This document shows, piece after piece, positions 1-6,275 of a stretch of 18,886 nt of DNA (the stretch's first letter is position 1; each line of letters opens with the position of its first letter). This DNA comes from an uncultured Oscillospiraceae bacterium (GTDB lineage: Bacteria > Bacillota > Clostridia > Oscillospirales > Oscillospiraceae). The stretch covers positions 1 through 18,886 of the forward strand of contig CAKUCT010000008.1 in assembly GCA_934643765.1 (NCBI GenBank), written 5' to 3'. The notes below the pieces were generated by a model. It saw nothing but the letters and a program-made list of their open reading frames with translations. It was not told the DNA's origin and ran no database searches. The translations under genes and the position numbers were made by a program.

Positions 1-24
1 GGTATGGGTTCTGGATTGCATCAT
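1..24 (-). CDS. aspS: Aspartyl-tRNA synthetase, N-terminal fragment (first 8 codons)
   Basis: Only the start of this gene is in the window. On the minus strand an ATG at 24-22 follows an AAGGAAGG ribosome binding site and reads M-M-Q-S-R-T-H-T before running off the left edge. The RTHT string matches the usual N-terminus of bacterial AspRS (often RTHTCGEL, the start of the OB-fold anticodon-binding domain). The gene lies 45 bp downstream of hisS on the same strand, the well-known hisS-aspS order of Firmicutes, so it should share the T-box controlled transcript. A second in-frame ATG at 21-19 could also be the start. The identification rests on eight residues plus context. Confidence 0.75.
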
Positions 25-69
25 AGTGTTATCCTTCCTTCTTGTGTAGAATGCATATTAAAAATAGGT

Positions 70-1422
70 TTACTTGAGAATGGTACCCTGGCGGGATCTT
101 GCAATACCGTCCAGGATAATTTCAATCGCGTTCTCGCGCGAAACCGTCACCTGCTCGCCGGCCTTGAGATCCTTGACCGAGAGCGTGCCGGCGGAAATCT
201 CGTCTTCGCCCAGGAAGATGACATACGGAATCGCCAACTTGTCGGCGTACTGAATTTTCGCCTTGAACTTCTTTGCCTCTGTATAGAGCTGGGCGCGGAT
301 GCCCTTTTCCCGGAGCTCGGTTGCAAGCGCGATGGCTGGCGTCAGATCCTCCGTCATCGGCAGCACCAGCACGTCCGCCGGCGCCGTGGGCCAATTGGAA
401 TTCAGCATCTGCTGCTCGGAAAGCACATAGAAAAGCCGAGTCAGGCCGATGGAAATGCCGACGCCGGGCAGCTGCCGGTCGGTGTAGTATTCGGCCAGGT
501 TATCATACCGGCCGCCGGAGCAGACCGAGCCGATCTCGGGATGGTCGAGAAGCGTCGTCTCATAGACCGTGCCGGTATAGTAGTCCAAACCGCGGGCGAT
601 GGTGAGGTCAACCGCGAAATTCTCCTCCGGCACACCGAAGGCCGCCAGATATTTTGTCACCGTCGTCAGCTCATCCAGGCCCTGGTCAAAGACCTCATTT
701 TTGCCGCGGTAGCCCTCCAGACTCTCCAGCACCTCGGCATTTGTGCCGCGGATGGCGATGAACTTCAGGATCTCGTCTGCAAGCTCGCGCGTCAGACCGC
801 AGTCGTCAACCAGAATCTCGCTGACCTTCTCCGGGCCGATTTTGTCGAGCTTGTCCACGGTGCGCATAATGTCACCCGATTTTTCCGAAAGATTCAGCAT
901 CGCGTAGAAGCCGTTCAAAATCTTGCGGTTGTTGACGCGGATCTGGAAGCGCTGCAGGCCCATGGTCCGGAAGGTCTTATAGATGATCGACGGGATTTCC
1001 GCTTCGTTGACGATCGAGAGCTTGCCGTCTCCGATGATGTCAATGTCCGCCTGATAGAACTCGCGGAACCGGCCGCGCTGCGCGCGCTCGCCGCGGTAGA
1101 CCTTGCCGATCTGATAGCGGCGGAAGGGGAACGAGAGCTCATTATAATGAAGCGCCACGTACTTTGCCAGCGGGACGGTCAGATCGAAGCGCAGCGCCAG
1201 ATCGCTGTCTCCCTTCTGAAAACGGTAGATCTGCTTTTCCGTTTCGCCGCCGCCCTTGGCCAGCAGCACGTCCGCTGCCTCAATCGCCGGGGTATCGAGC
1301 GCGCAGAAGCCGTATAAGCTGTAGGTCCTGCGCAGAATTTCCATCATCGCCTCCATCTGGGCCTGTGGCCCCGGAAGCAGCTCCATAAAACCGGAGAGCG
1401 TGTGCGGTCTGATTTGTGCCAT
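70..1422 (-). CDS. hisS: Histidyl-tRNA synthetase
   Basis: Charges tRNA-His with histidine in an ATP-dependent reaction in the cytoplasm. The product is 450 residues, near the usual class II HisRS length. Visible marks are class II motif 2 at about 98-128 (FRRYQIGKVYRGERAQRGRF), the HisRS signature ARGLDYYTG at 276-284, SGGRYDNL at 302-309, motif 3 GVGISIGLTRLF at 320-331, and a C-terminal anticodon-binding domain from about residue 355. The start is the ATG at 1422, preceded by AGAGAGG at good spacing. The frame stays open 16 codons further upstream but that extension has no ribosome binding site. It is preceded by a T-box leader and followed by aspS, so it is probably induced when its cognate tRNA pool is uncharged. 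Confidence 0.97.
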   Translation of the reverse strand: MAQIRPHTLSGFMELLPGPQAQMEAMMEILRRTYSLYGFCALDTPAIEAADVLLAKGGGETEKQIYRFQKGDSDLALRFDLTVPLAKYVALHYNELSFPFRRYQIGKVYRGERAQRGRFREFYQADIDIIGDGKLSIVNEAEIPSIIYKTFRTMGLQRFQIRVNNRKILNGFYAMLNLSEKSGDIMRTVDKLDKIGPEKVSEILVDDCGLTRELADEILKFIAIRGTNAEVLESLEGYRGKNEVFDQGLDELTTVTKYLAAFGVPEENFAVDLTIARGLDYYTGTVYETTLLDHPEIGSVCSGGRYDNLAEYYTDRQLPGVGISIGLTRLFYVLSEQQMLNSNWPTAPADVLVLPMTEDLTPAIALATELREKGIRAQLYTEAKKFKAKIQYADKLAIPYVIFLGEDEISAGTLSVKDLKAGEQVTVSRENAIEIILDGIARSRQGTILK

Positions 1423-1540
1423 GTCTGTGTTCCTCTCTATGTTGAATCTATAATATTGTTGAAATTTCAAAAATGCACCATTCTGCAGGGGGCGGACAAG
1501 CTCGCGAGGTTATTCCGTCCGGGCTTTCTCCTGCGTAAAT

Positions 1541-1581
1541 AAAAAGGCACTCTCACCCCAAGCGATTGGGACGAGAGTACC
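1541..1581 (-). terminator. T-box regulated intrinsic terminator
   Basis: Minus-strand stem GGTACTCTCGTCCCAA with TTGGGGTGAGAGTGCC (1581-1546; fully paired if G-U pairs are allowed, short loop), followed by a T run at 1545-1541. It lies immediately downstream of the T-box bulge sequence, where the competing antiterminator would form. Confidence 0.92.
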
Positions 1582-1793
1582 AAAGATACTTCGTGGTGCC
1601 ACCCAAGTTCAAAGAGCCAGGCTCTTCCTCTGATCCGCGCTGACGGGGCGGAGCCCGGCGATTTCGAAAGGGAACCTTTCTTATACGCCCGCTCGGCGGA
1701 TGTCCTTCACGCAGCAGACCGCAGAAATCTTTCAGCGTTGTGATTTCCTCTCTGTCCGGCATCCATGCGTTACTGCTTCCGCGTCACAGCGGC
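1541..1793 (-). promoter_or_regulatory. T-box riboswitch (leader of hisS-aspS)
   Basis: On the minus strand the leader shows the parts of a T-box in order. Stem I runs from about 1792 to 1689, closed by CCGCT/AGCGG, with an AGUA element on the 5' side of the specifier loop and a GAA on the 3' side. The conserved T-box bulge sequence GGGTGGCACCACG is at 1604-1592. An intrinsic terminator follows. The specifier loop 3' strand reads GAAGGACAUCC, with GAC (Asp, followed by the customary A) at 1704-1702 and an overlapping CAU (His) at 1702-1700. Uncharged tRNA should stabilise the antiterminator and allow reading into hisS and aspS. No convincing promoter was found between the mgsA-like stop codon and stem I, so the RNA may come from read-through or from a promoter inside the mgsA-like gene. 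Confidence 0.93.
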
Positions 1794-1807
1794 TTATGAA
1801 ATTATGC

Positions 1808-2221
1808 TCAGTGCAACTTTTTGGATTTGACCATCATTCTCCAGTCCAGATCGCCGCGCTGCAGGCCAAGAATCAGCATTTCTGCCGAGGCAAGGTTTGT
1901 CGCACAGGGGACATTGTGCATATCGCAGAGCCTGAGCGTGCGCATGATGCGCTGATCTTCCCAGGGGTCCGTGTCGTTCGGGTCGGAGAACATGATAACC
2001 AGGTCAATCTCATTGTACGCAATGCGCGCGTCGACCTGCTGATGGCCGCCCTGATTTTTGGACAGGAACAGCGCGACAGGAAGATTGGTTGCCTCTGAGA
2101 CAAGACGCCCGGTTGCCGCCGTGGCAGACAGGCTGTGCTTGGAAAGAATCGACTTATACGCGGTGCAGAACTGCACCATGAGCTCTTTTTTCTTATCATG
2201 CGCCATGAGGGTGATATTCAT
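1808..2221 (-). CDS. Methylglyoxal synthase-like protein, probably catalytically altered
   Basis: A 137-residue MGS-like domain protein resembling MgsA, which makes methylglyoxal from dihydroxyacetone phosphate. Retained features are AHD at 7-9 (His19/Asp20 of E. coli MgsA), TxxTG at 34-38, GGxQQ at 58-62, DP at 80-81 and ATN at 107-109. Residues that should matter have changed: the GGDQQ catalytic Asp (Asp71 in E. coli) is His60 (codon CAT), the position of His98 is Trp87, the phosphate-binding Ser-Gly is Ser54-Lys55, and the TGTTG loop is TAATG. The fold is therefore well supported but MGS activity is doubtful. The gene starts 19 bp after the minD-like stop and ends directly before the hisS T-box. 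MgsA genes near min/rodA genes occur in other Clostridia (general knowledge). The function is unknown; a regulatory or ligand-sensing role is inference only. Confidence 0.85.
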   Translation of the reverse strand: MNITLMAHDKKKELMVQFCTAYKSILSKHSLSATAATGRLVSEATNLPVALFLSKNQGGHQQVDARIAYNEIDLVIMFSDPNDTDPWEDQRIMRTLRLCDMHNVPCATNLASAEMLILGLQRGDLDWRMMVKSKKLH

Positions 2222-2240
2222 TTCTTCTCAACTCCTTTGT

Positions 2241-2999
2241 TCACATGCCGGCAAATGTCTGCCGGATTTTCATCAGCGGAACGCGCTTTCCCTGCAGCCT
2301 GCGCGCAATGTGCAGACACGCCAGGGCCGCGCCCCGATAGGTATACTGGCAAAGAGGCTTGCCCTCGACCGCAGCCAGCGTCACGTCCGCGTCCTCCGGG
2401 ACAATGCCCAGAAGCGGCAGCGCCACGCTGTCCATCACATCGTCGATCGTCGCGCGCATTTTCTGAAACAGCCGGGGGCTGACGCGGTTGACAACCAGCC
2501 GCGCAGGAATCTCCCGCCGCTGCAGCGCAAGTTCCGCTGCGCGCGCCGCGTCGCGCTGCGACGCAGGGTCCGCGAGGCAAACTACCATCAACTCATCTGC
2601 GAACCGGACCGCCAGATCAAATCCTGCGCCGACGCCCGCAGGCGCATCGATGAGCACCCAGTCATACTGCGTCCGCGCCTGGTCGATCATTCTGCCGAAC
2701 GCTTCCGGCTCCAGTTCCTCCGCGCGGGCCAGAACCGGTGCCGTCAGAAGCTGCAGCTGCGAAAAGCCCGCCGCATACGGCGCCTGCGAAAGATCATACG
2801 CGCCTTGCATCACGTCTGTGAACGCGAGCCCCGCTTCCGAGGCCATGCCGAGCGAAATGTCGAGGTTGCGCAGGCCAAGATCTGCGTCAATGCACAGAAC
2901 GCGCCCGCCCTCCATGCAAAGGCACCCGGCAACACCGGCGCACAGGGATGTCTTGCCGGTGCCGCCTTTTCCGGATATCACCGCCAGAACCTGCCCCAT
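2241..2999 (-). CDS. minD: MinD-family P-loop ATPase (septum-site / ParA superfamily)
   Basis: A 252-residue deviant-Walker-A ATPase. Visible motifs are SGKGGTGKT at 9-17 (with the MinD/ParA signature lysine), DADLGLRNLD near residues 40-50, and the Walker B-like DAPAGVG. LLGIVPEDADV near the C-terminal third matches the MinD pattern. MinD normally dimerises on the membrane with ATP and recruits MinC to block off-centre division. The extreme C-terminus (RVPLMKIRQTFAGM) could be a weak amphipathic membrane-targeting helix but does not clearly match the classical one. The ATG at 2999 has GGAGG 8 bp upstream; an in-frame GTG further up overlaps that site and is unlikely. No MinC or MinE gene is visible here; instead the next gene encodes an MgsA-like protein. 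A flagellar FlhG/MinD paralogue is the main alternative. Confidence 0.85.
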   Translation of the reverse strand: MGQVLAVISGKGGTGKTSLCAGVAGCLCMEGGRVLCIDADLGLRNLDISLGMASEAGLAFTDVMQGAYDLSQAPYAAGFSQLQLLTAPVLARAEELEPEAFGRMIDQARTQYDWVLIDAPAGVGAGFDLAVRFADELMVVCLADPASQRDAARAAELALQRREIPARLVVNRVSPRLFQKMRATIDDVMDSVALPLLGIVPEDADVTLAAVEGKPLCQYTYRGAALACLHIARRLQGKRVPLMKIRQTFAGM

Positions 3000-3035
3000 G
3001 CAGCGTACCTCCACTCCAACTCAAAAGTTAAAATT

Positions 3036-3064
3036 ATTATATACGATCTGCCGGCCAAATTCAA
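3036..3064 (-). promoter_or_regulatory. Sigma-A-type promoter of the minD-like operon
   Basis: Minus-strand TTGAAT (3064-3059), 17-bp spacer, perfect TATAAT (3041-3036). Transcription would start near 3029, about 30 bp before the minD-like ATG. It probably serves the minD-like and mgsA-like genes and possibly hisS by read-through into the T-box. The rest of the 143-bp spoIIP/minD divergent gap (3015-3157) holds an imperfect hairpin (AAAATCC/GGATTTT, 3101-3126) of unknown meaning. Confidence 0.8.
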
Positions 3065-3157
3065 TGCCTGTTGCGTCGAAGAAGAAAAAAATCGCCCCGA
3101 AAAATCCGGTTCTTTTCCTGGATTTTCCGCATAGACTGATAGGACAGGGGTGATTTT

Positions 3158-4285
3158 ATGAACCGGCAAAAGCTTCATACATTCTGCGTTGCGCTGATGC
3201 TCTGCGCATCATTGATCCGGCTGGCCGAGCAGGTTCAGCTCTGTCTGGCCCTCCGGCAGGCACAAAAGCCCACGCTCTGGCGGGTTGACGTCGCGCCGGA
3301 GCCGGTGCCGCTGGTGCAGAAAACAGAGTATATGCCCGCATGGACAAGCCCGGCCTCCAACATATCTGATACATCTTCTACATCTGACACATCTGATAGT
3401 GCCGCCACTGCCCCGGCCGGCGCGCAGCCGCAGTCCAACCCGGAGCAGGCCGCATCCGGGCAGGAGCAGGATATTAAGACGGAGCAAGAAGCCAATTCAA
3501 AATCTGCGTCCGCCGGCGCGCCGCTTGTTTTCCTGCCGGAAGAGGCCGACAGCATCTACATTGCCGGGCAGTGCACCTATCCGGTGGACAAGCAGGCGCT
3601 CTTGCTGCAGCCGTCCACGCTCGATTTTTCCGTCGATGGGCCGAAGGTTCTCATTGTCCACACGCACTCGTCAGAGGCTTACACGCAGGAGCCCGGCTAC
3701 GAATACACGCCGACCGACGTTCTTCGCACACAGGATGCCGCGCGCTCGGTCATCCGCGTGGGCAGCGAAATTGCCCGGATTCTGGAGGACGCCGGTATTG
3801 AAGTCCTTCACGACACCGCCATCAATGACTATCCAAGCTACGACGGGGCCTACGAGCGCATGCGGAAAACCATCGAACAGTATCTGACCGAATATCCTTC
3901 CATCCAGATTGTCCTGGACGTGCACCGCGACGCCGTAGAGGCGGCGGATGGCGGCCAGGCCGCGCTCACAGCGGATGTCGATGGCGAAGCGTGCGCAAAG
4001 CTGATGCTGGTCGTCGGGACGGACGAAGGCGGGCTCACACATCCGGACTGGCAGGCGAACCTCTCCAACGCGCTGAAGCTCCAGGCGCTCTTGAACCGCG
4101 CCGCACCCGGGCTCTGCCGCGATATCGACCTTCGCACCGAGCGGTTCAACCAGCACGAGCGCCCGGGTTCTATGCTCTGCGAATTCGGCGCAACCGGGAA
4201 CACACTTTCCCAGGCGCTGCGCTCGGCCCGGATTTTCGCGCAGGCGCTGGTACAGCTCGTCACCGGCCTGGAAACAGGCTCTTAA
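3158..4285 (+). CDS. spoIIP: Stage II sporulation protein P (peptidoglycan amidase/endopeptidase)
   Basis: 375 residues. SpoIIP cleaves peptidoglycan during engulfment, working with SpoIID and SpoIIM at the mother-cell membrane. An N-terminal hydrophobic segment (about residues 9-23) acts as membrane anchor or signal. A low-complexity Ser/Thr/Gln/Glu linker covers about 65-125, and the catalytic domain follows. Diagnostic motifs are VLIVHTHSSEAY with His168, His170 and Glu173, and VLDVHRDAV with His256; these are the zinc-binding and catalytic positions of the family. The start is the ATG at 3158 with AGGGGTGA upstream. It is transcribed divergently from the minD-like operon. A sigma-E promoter is expected for the family, but I could not find a convincing one. 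Its presence implies a spore-forming lineage. Confidence 0.93.
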   Translation: MNRQKLHTFCVALMLCASLIRLAEQVQLCLALRQAQKPTLWRVDVAPEPVPLVQKTEYMPAWTSPASNISDTSSTSDTSDSAATAPAGAQPQSNPEQAASGQEQDIKTEQEANSKSASAGAPLVFLPEEADSIYIAGQCTYPVDKQALLLQPSTLDFSVDGPKVLIVHTHSSEAYTQEPGYEYTPTDVLRTQDAARSVIRVGSEIARILEDAGIEVLHDTAINDYPSYDGAYERMRKTIEQYLTEYPSIQIVLDVHRDAVEAADGGQAALTADVDGEACAKLMLVVGTDEGGLTHPDWQANLSNALKLQALLNRAAPGLCRDIDLRTERFNQHERPGSMLCEFGATGNTLSQALRSARIFAQALVQLVTGLETGS

Positions 4286-4306
4286 AAAATATTTTTCAAA
4301 AACCTC

Positions 4307-4335
4307 TTTACAAACCAGGATTTATTGTGTATACT
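4307..4335 (+). promoter_or_regulatory. Sigma-A-type promoter of perR
   Basis: TTTACA (4307-4312), 17-bp spacer, TATACT (4330-4335). It lies 42 bp before the perR start and overlaps or abuts the operator-like palindrome at 4344-4358. Confidence 0.82.
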
Positions 4336-4343
4336 CATAACTG

Positions 4344-4358
4344 TAATAAGAATTATTA
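4344..4358 (+). promoter_or_regulatory. Probable PerR/Fur-family operator
   Basis: A perfect palindrome TAATAA-GAA-TTATTA sits at the predicted transcription start of perR. Its AT-rich inverted-repeat form resembles PerR/Fur boxes (B. subtilis PerR box consensus TTATAATNATTATAA), though it is not identical. Its position just downstream of the -10 box fits autorepression. The assignment to PerR rests on form and location. Confidence 0.65.
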
Positions 4359-4377
4359 TTGTTTTGGAGCAAACACT

Positions 4378-4782
4378 ATGGAACCTGTCAGAAAACACAG
4401 CCGCAAGCGCGACGCGATTTTAGCCTGCGTCCGCGGCACGACCTGTCATCCGACAGCCGAATGGGTCTACCAGAGTCTCAAGCCCACCTTTCCGGACCTG
4501 AGCCTCGGCACGGTCTACCGGAACTTGTCCATGTTCAAGGAGGAGGGCCTGGTCATCTCCGTCGGCACGGTCAACGGCCTGGAACGCTTCGACGGAAATA
4601 CCGCGCCGCACACCCACTTCGTCTGCACCCGCTGCAACGCGGTGCTGGACCTGATGGATATCAATCTGGACGATGATTTCCTGCAGGATGTCCACCAGAA
4701 GGCCGGCGGCACGGTCACAGATTACCGGCTCAGCTTTTACGGCTTGTGCCCACATTGTATAAAGGCGAAGGATGTCCATTAA
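4378..4782 (+). CDS. perR: Fur-family peroxide-responsive repressor, PerR type
   Basis: 134 residues, typical for the Fur family. The N-terminal winged helix includes HPTAEWVY (24-31) and TVYRNLSMFKEEGLV (45-59, recognition helix). Residues matching the B. subtilis PerR regulatory metal site are His24, Asp72, His78, His80 and Asp91; Asp rather than Glu at the last position favours PerR over Fur. A structural zinc site is visible as C83-x2-C86 and C124-x2-C127. PerR represses oxidative-stress genes until metal-catalysed oxidation of its ligand histidines inactivates it. The start is the ATG at 4378 with TTGGAG upstream; the frame is open much further upstream only because it overlaps spoIIP. 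Rubrerythrin follows 67 bp later, a likely regulatory target and perhaps part of the same transcript. Confidence 0.9.
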   Translation: MEPVRKHSRKRDAILACVRGTTCHPTAEWVYQSLKPTFPDLSLGTVYRNLSMFKEEGLVISVGTVNGLERFDGNTAPHTHFVCTRCNAVLDLMDINLDDDFLQDVHQKAGGTVTDYRLSFYGLCPHCIKAKDVH

Positions 4783-4849
4783 ACGCCGCCTTCGCTCTCT
4801 ATAAAAAACACAATTACGATTTTATAAACAAAAAATGGAGGATTTTATC

Positions 4850-5440
4850 ATGAAGAAGTTCGTTTGCAAGGTTTGCGGTTACATCTACGAAGGCGAAGCG
4901 GCTCCGGCGGAATGTCCCGTCTGCCACGCCAAGAGCAACATGTTCGAAGAGGTCAAGGGCGAGCTGAAGCTGGCTGCAGAGCATGAGTTCGGTGTCTATG
5001 GCACGACCGTGAAGAACAACCCCGACATCTCCGAGGAAGACAAGAAGTACATTTTCGACCAGCTGATGGCAAACTTCAACGGCGAGTGCAGCGAAGTCGG
5101 CATGTACCTCTGCATGGCCCGCATTGCCCACCGCGAGGGCTATCCGGAAGTCGGCCTGTACTGGGAAAAGGCCGCTTACGAAGAGGCAGAGCACGCTGCA
5201 AAGTTTGCTGAGATGCTCGGCTCCGATCTTGAGAGCAACATGAAGGCCTGCACGAAGAACAACCTCAAGTGGCGTGTGGACTGCGAGTTCGGCGCAACGC
5301 AGGGCAAGTTCGATCTGGCCAAGAAGGCAAAGCAGCTGAACCTCGACGCCATCCACGACACCGTCCATGAAATGGCGAAGGACGAGGCCCGACACGGCCG
5401 CGCGCTCAAGGGCCTGCTGGACCGCTACTTCGGCAAATAA
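4850..5440 (+). CDS. Reverse rubrerythrin (N-terminal rubredoxin domain + ferritin-like diiron domain)
   Basis: 196 residues. The order is inverted relative to classical rubrerythrin: the rubredoxin-type Fe(SCys)4 site comes first (C6-x2-C9 and C22-x2-C25), followed by a four-helix ferritin-like domain with candidate diiron ligands in NGECSEVG (Glu79, Glu82), YEEAEH and DEARHGR. These proteins reduce hydrogen peroxide (and in clostridia O2) with electrons passed by rubredoxin. The start is the ATG at 4850, eight bases after GGAGG; an in-frame ATG at 4835 lies at that ribosome binding site and is rejected. Flanked by perR upstream and a free rubredoxin downstream, so repressor, peroxidase and electron donor are clustered. 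No clear promoter is visible in the 67-bp gap to perR. Confidence 0.93.
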   Translation: MKKFVCKVCGYIYEGEAAPAECPVCHAKSNMFEEVKGELKLAAEHEFGVYGTTVKNNPDISEEDKKYIFDQLMANFNGECSEVGMYLCMARIAHREGYPEVGLYWEKAAYEEAEHAAKFAEMLGSDLESNMKACTKNNLKWRVDCEFGATQGKFDLAKKAKQLNLDAIHDTVHEMAKDEARHGRALKGLLDRYFGK

Positions 5441-5461
5441 TCTCAACCGGAGGAATCAACT

Positions 5462-5620
5462 ATGAAATACGTCTGCGATATCTGCGGCTATGTCTATGAT
5501 CCCGAGCTCGGCGATCCCGACAATGGCGTAGCCCCCGGCACACCTTGGGAAGAAGTCCCTGAGGATTGGGTCTGCCCCCTCTGCTCGGTCGGGAAAGACC
5601 AGTTCAGCCCGGAAGAATAA
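5462..5620 (+). CDS. Rubredoxin
   Basis: A 52-residue electron carrier with a single Fe(SCys)4 centre. It begins MKYVCDICGYVYDPELGDPD and continues to a second CPLC near the C-terminus, giving the canonical pair C5-x2-C8 and C-x2-C. Length and sequence are those of a standard clostridial rubredoxin (GxxPGTPWEEVPEDWVCPLC). The ATG has a strong CCGGAGG site eight bases upstream and follows the rubrerythrin stop by 21 bp, so the two genes are surely co-transcribed. It probably donates electrons to the adjacent reverse rubrerythrin. A strong terminator begins 10 bp after its stop. Confidence 0.97.
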   Translation: MKYVCDICGYVYDPELGDPDNGVAPGTPWEEVPEDWVCPLCSVGKDQFSPEE

Positions 5621-5630
5621 CACATAACGC

Positions 5631-5666
5631 AAGCAGGAGAGGAAACACTTCCTCTCCTGCTTTTTT
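5631..5666 (+). terminator. Intrinsic terminator of the perR-rubrerythrin-rubredoxin unit
   Basis: A perfect 14-bp stem, AAGCAGGAGAGGAA with TTCCTCTCCTGCTT, around a 4-base loop (5645-5648), running straight into a T run at 5661-5666. Confidence 0.96.
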
Positions 5667-5680
5667 GCGCTTTGCCGGAT

Positions 5681-5762
5681 GGAAAGTGGATAAAAAGGTG
5701 GATATTTCGCCGCGCGCGCCCGCGCCAAACGTGGAAAGTGGATTCTTGAAAAGTGGATATTC
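5681..5762 (+). repeat. AAGTGGAT direct-repeat cluster
   Basis: Two related units, 5681-5707 and 5733-5762, each begin GGAAAGTGGAT and end GTGGATATT. This gives four copies of (A)AGTGGAT-like words at about 5683, 5694, 5735 and 5750, one of them with G for A. A GC-rich purine/pyrimidine alternation (CGCCGCGCGCGCC) lies between the units. The cluster is between the rubredoxin terminator and the small membrane-protein gene. Its role is unknown; a regulator-binding array or a tandem duplication are both possible. Confidence 0.6.
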
Positions 5763-5804
5763 AGATGATAGCGACAAATTGCCCGCATGTGGTCTTACTG
5801 CGTC

Positions 5805-5834
5805 TTGCAAATCCTTCCAGCCGCATGGTAGTAT
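5805..5834 (+). promoter_or_regulatory. Possible promoter of small membrane-protein gene
   Basis: TTGCAA (5805-5810), 18-bp spacer, TAGTAT (5829-5834), 47 bp before the ATG at 5882. The match is moderate. Confidence 0.5.
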
Positions 5835-5881
5835 ATAAGATATCCAGCCCATCAAAAATCGTAAAGAGAAGGGGTGCAGAT

Positions 5882-6145
5882 ATGAAAAAGAAAATTTCAA
5901 ACATCATTTTCGGCATTCTGATTTGTTGGAGCCTTCTGGTCGCCCTGGAGGGATTCCGCTTGATTGGAAGCACCGACCCGGGAAAGCATCCATTTGTAAC
6001 GCTTGGCGGCGCACAAATTGCAGATACACTTGCAGATTATGACAGTCTCGGCTTTTCACAGACATACCATCTGACAGCAAATGATGCTTTCGTGTACGGC
6101 GAGTTTCGCGTTTTGGGAATCAGGATTGCACACTGGACGCGTTAA
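5882..6145 (+). CDS. Small single-pass membrane protein of unknown function
   Basis: 87 residues, not recognised. The N-terminus is KKK followed by a hydrophobic helix at about 6-25 (ISNIIFGILICWSLLVALEG), giving a membrane anchor or uncleaved signal. The remaining ~60 residues are soluble and would be outside if the lysines stay in the cytoplasm. This part carries FVTLGGAQIADTLADYDSLGFSQTYHLT and ends GEFRVLGIRIAHWTR, a pattern similar in feel to small extracytoplasmic proteins of other Firmicutes but with no family I can name. The ATG at 5882 has AGAAGGGG upstream; the frame is open earlier but has no ribosome binding site there. It follows the rubredoxin terminator and so is an independent unit. 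Confidence 0.75.
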   Translation: MKKKISNIIFGILICWSLLVALEGFRLIGSTDPGKHPFVTLGGAQIADTLADYDSLGFSQTYHLTANDAFVYGEFRVLGIRIAHWTR

Positions 6146-6206
6146 CGCCGCATTTGCCGAGCCCTTCCGTCGGAATATCGCCCCCCAAATTGTGCGCTAT
6201 GCCCAT

Positions 6207-6236
6207 TTGCAACTTTTCATCTCCATGTGGTACACT
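6207..6236 (+). promoter_or_regulatory. Possible promoter of the 73-residue ORF
   Basis: TTGCAA (6207-6212), 18-bp spacer, TACACT (6231-6236). The downstream leader then forms a small hairpin CGCCGC-GAT-GCGGCG (6246-6260) directly before the AAAGGAG ribosome binding site. Confidence 0.55.
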
Positions 6237-6275
6237 ATACAAAAGCGCCGCGATGCGGCGGAAAGGAGCACGCAT

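Noticed and set aside
4..1317. 437-codon open frame on the plus strand
   Set aside because: Antisense shadow of hisS, whose class II synthetase motifs are unambiguous.
2058..3134. 358-codon open frame on the plus strand
   Set aside because: Antisense to the mgsA-like and minD-like genes; Arg/His-rich composition with no motif.
3130..3137. CATAGACT as a sigma-E -10 box for spoIIP
   Set aside because: It resembles CATACANT, but no matching -35 is present at the right distance and the start site would fall on the ribosome binding site.
4265..4304. Hairpin GCCTG-GAAA-CAGGC at the end of spoIIP as a terminator
   Set aside because: The stem is only five pairs, inside the coding end, and the T run begins well after an intervening A run.
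4764..4796. GGCGAAGG...CCTTCGC pairing at the perR-rubrerythrin junction as an attenuator
   Set aside because: The loop is 17 bases, there is no T run directly after the stem, and half of it is coding.
4800..4835. AT-rich stretch before rubrerythrin as a PerR box or promoter
   Set aside because: Only one half-site resembles the PerR consensus and no -35/-10 pair at proper spacing was found.
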